Positions 63,783 to 64,000 of a stretch of DNA of 64,000 bases are shown here, piece by piece. Source of the DNA: Saussurea involucrata (Eukaryota > Streptophyta > Magnoliopsida > Asterales > Asteraceae); NCBI GenBank assembly GCA_033807775.1, contig CM066321.1, positions 39,966,850 through 40,030,849 on the forward strand, read 5' to 3'. Under the pieces are notes generated by a model. It was given only the letters and a program-made list of their open reading frames with translations, searched no databases and was not told the DNA's origin. Both the position numbers and the translations under genes were made by a program. The number at the start of each line of letters is the position of its first letter. The first letter of the stretch is position 1.

Positions 63783-64000
63783 CTACAAAAACATGATCGG
63801 TGTGGGATTAAAGTTTGAATAAAACTTAATCTTCAATTGCATTATTACTTGTGAGTTGAGAATCCCAATTTAGCACAAACAATATAAAAAAGTTTATCAT
63901 CAGTTAATATTTGTAAATAATAAGCATATCAATATCGACGATTATAAAAGTTGACGATTGCAAGAGCTTGTAAAGAGTATGATGAAGACAATTTAAGGGT

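Noticed and set aside
1..64000. Bacterial or phage-type defence or operon system
   Set aside because: Introns, LTR elements and plant primer sites show plant nuclear DNA throughout.

Overview
The window looks like plant nuclear DNA, most likely from a eudicot. The Tat-type Ty3/gypsy, chromovirus-type Ty3/gypsy and Ty1/copia elements with extra 3' genes, and the short spliced GRF zinc-finger gene, would fit Asteraceae, but that is an impression and not a proof. Almost all of the 64 kb is transposable-element or endogenous-virus DNA. I find no confident ordinary host gene; the best candidate is a two-exon GRF zinc-finger gene at 62357-62723. Letters A to I below are my own labels for elements.

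Positions 1-37300 hold a Russian-doll nest. A degenerate minus-strand copia element E (gag 37293-33863, protease 33862-33596, RNase H 33559-32918, envelope-like gene 31259-30693) was entered by a Tat-type gypsy element H (5' LTR 29861-30692, gag-pol remnant 29759-29064). H was entered by a related minus-strand element A (5' LTR in two pieces, 2070-2283 and 28415-29063; gag-protease 1968-1, running off the left edge). A's LTR was entered by plus-strand element B of the same family (2284-28414, TSD atgtc). B's 3' LTR was entered by copia element C (9601-27965, minus, TSD acatc). C's pol gene was entered by a small non-autonomous copia-type element D (18771-24073, minus, TSD gagcc). The last three insertions are proved by perfect 5-bp target duplications; the outer two show one junction each.

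B has gag and protease but no reverse transcriptase or integrase. It carries instead a three-exon antisense gene (8709-6690). C is a Sirevirus-like element with gag, protease, integrase, RT-RNase H and about 4 kb of multi-exon envelope-like coding sequence. Both C and E are saturated with a short CpG-containing word of their own (TCAGCG in C, CCGGA in E); D, sitting inside C, lacks the TCAGCG word.

From 39.1 to 55.9 kb lie three broken chromovirus-type gypsy units: I (plus; pol 39110-42189, 3.1-kb LTR 42191-45332), F (minus; LTR 48120-50968 with a decayed relative at 45.3-47 kb) and G (minus; LTR 54114-55938, gag and RT-RNase H 53845-50975, capsid and integrase deleted). Positions 56282-61213 hold a decayed, circularly permuted endogenous pararetrovirus (Caulimoviridae): coat-protein tail, protease, RT, then the tRNA-Met primer site, movement protein and coat-protein body. 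The right end (61.2-64 kb) is AT-rich with microsatellites, the GRF gene and a Helitron-like 3' end at 62815-62842.

Nothing here is a working self-replicating element as far as the reading frames show; nearly every gene has stops, shifts or deletions. The most notable items are the six-level nest, the long inverted repeat made by A and B, the spliced antisense gene of B, the element-specific CpG words, the 38-bp-periodic palindromes in D's LTRs, and the permuted viral genome.
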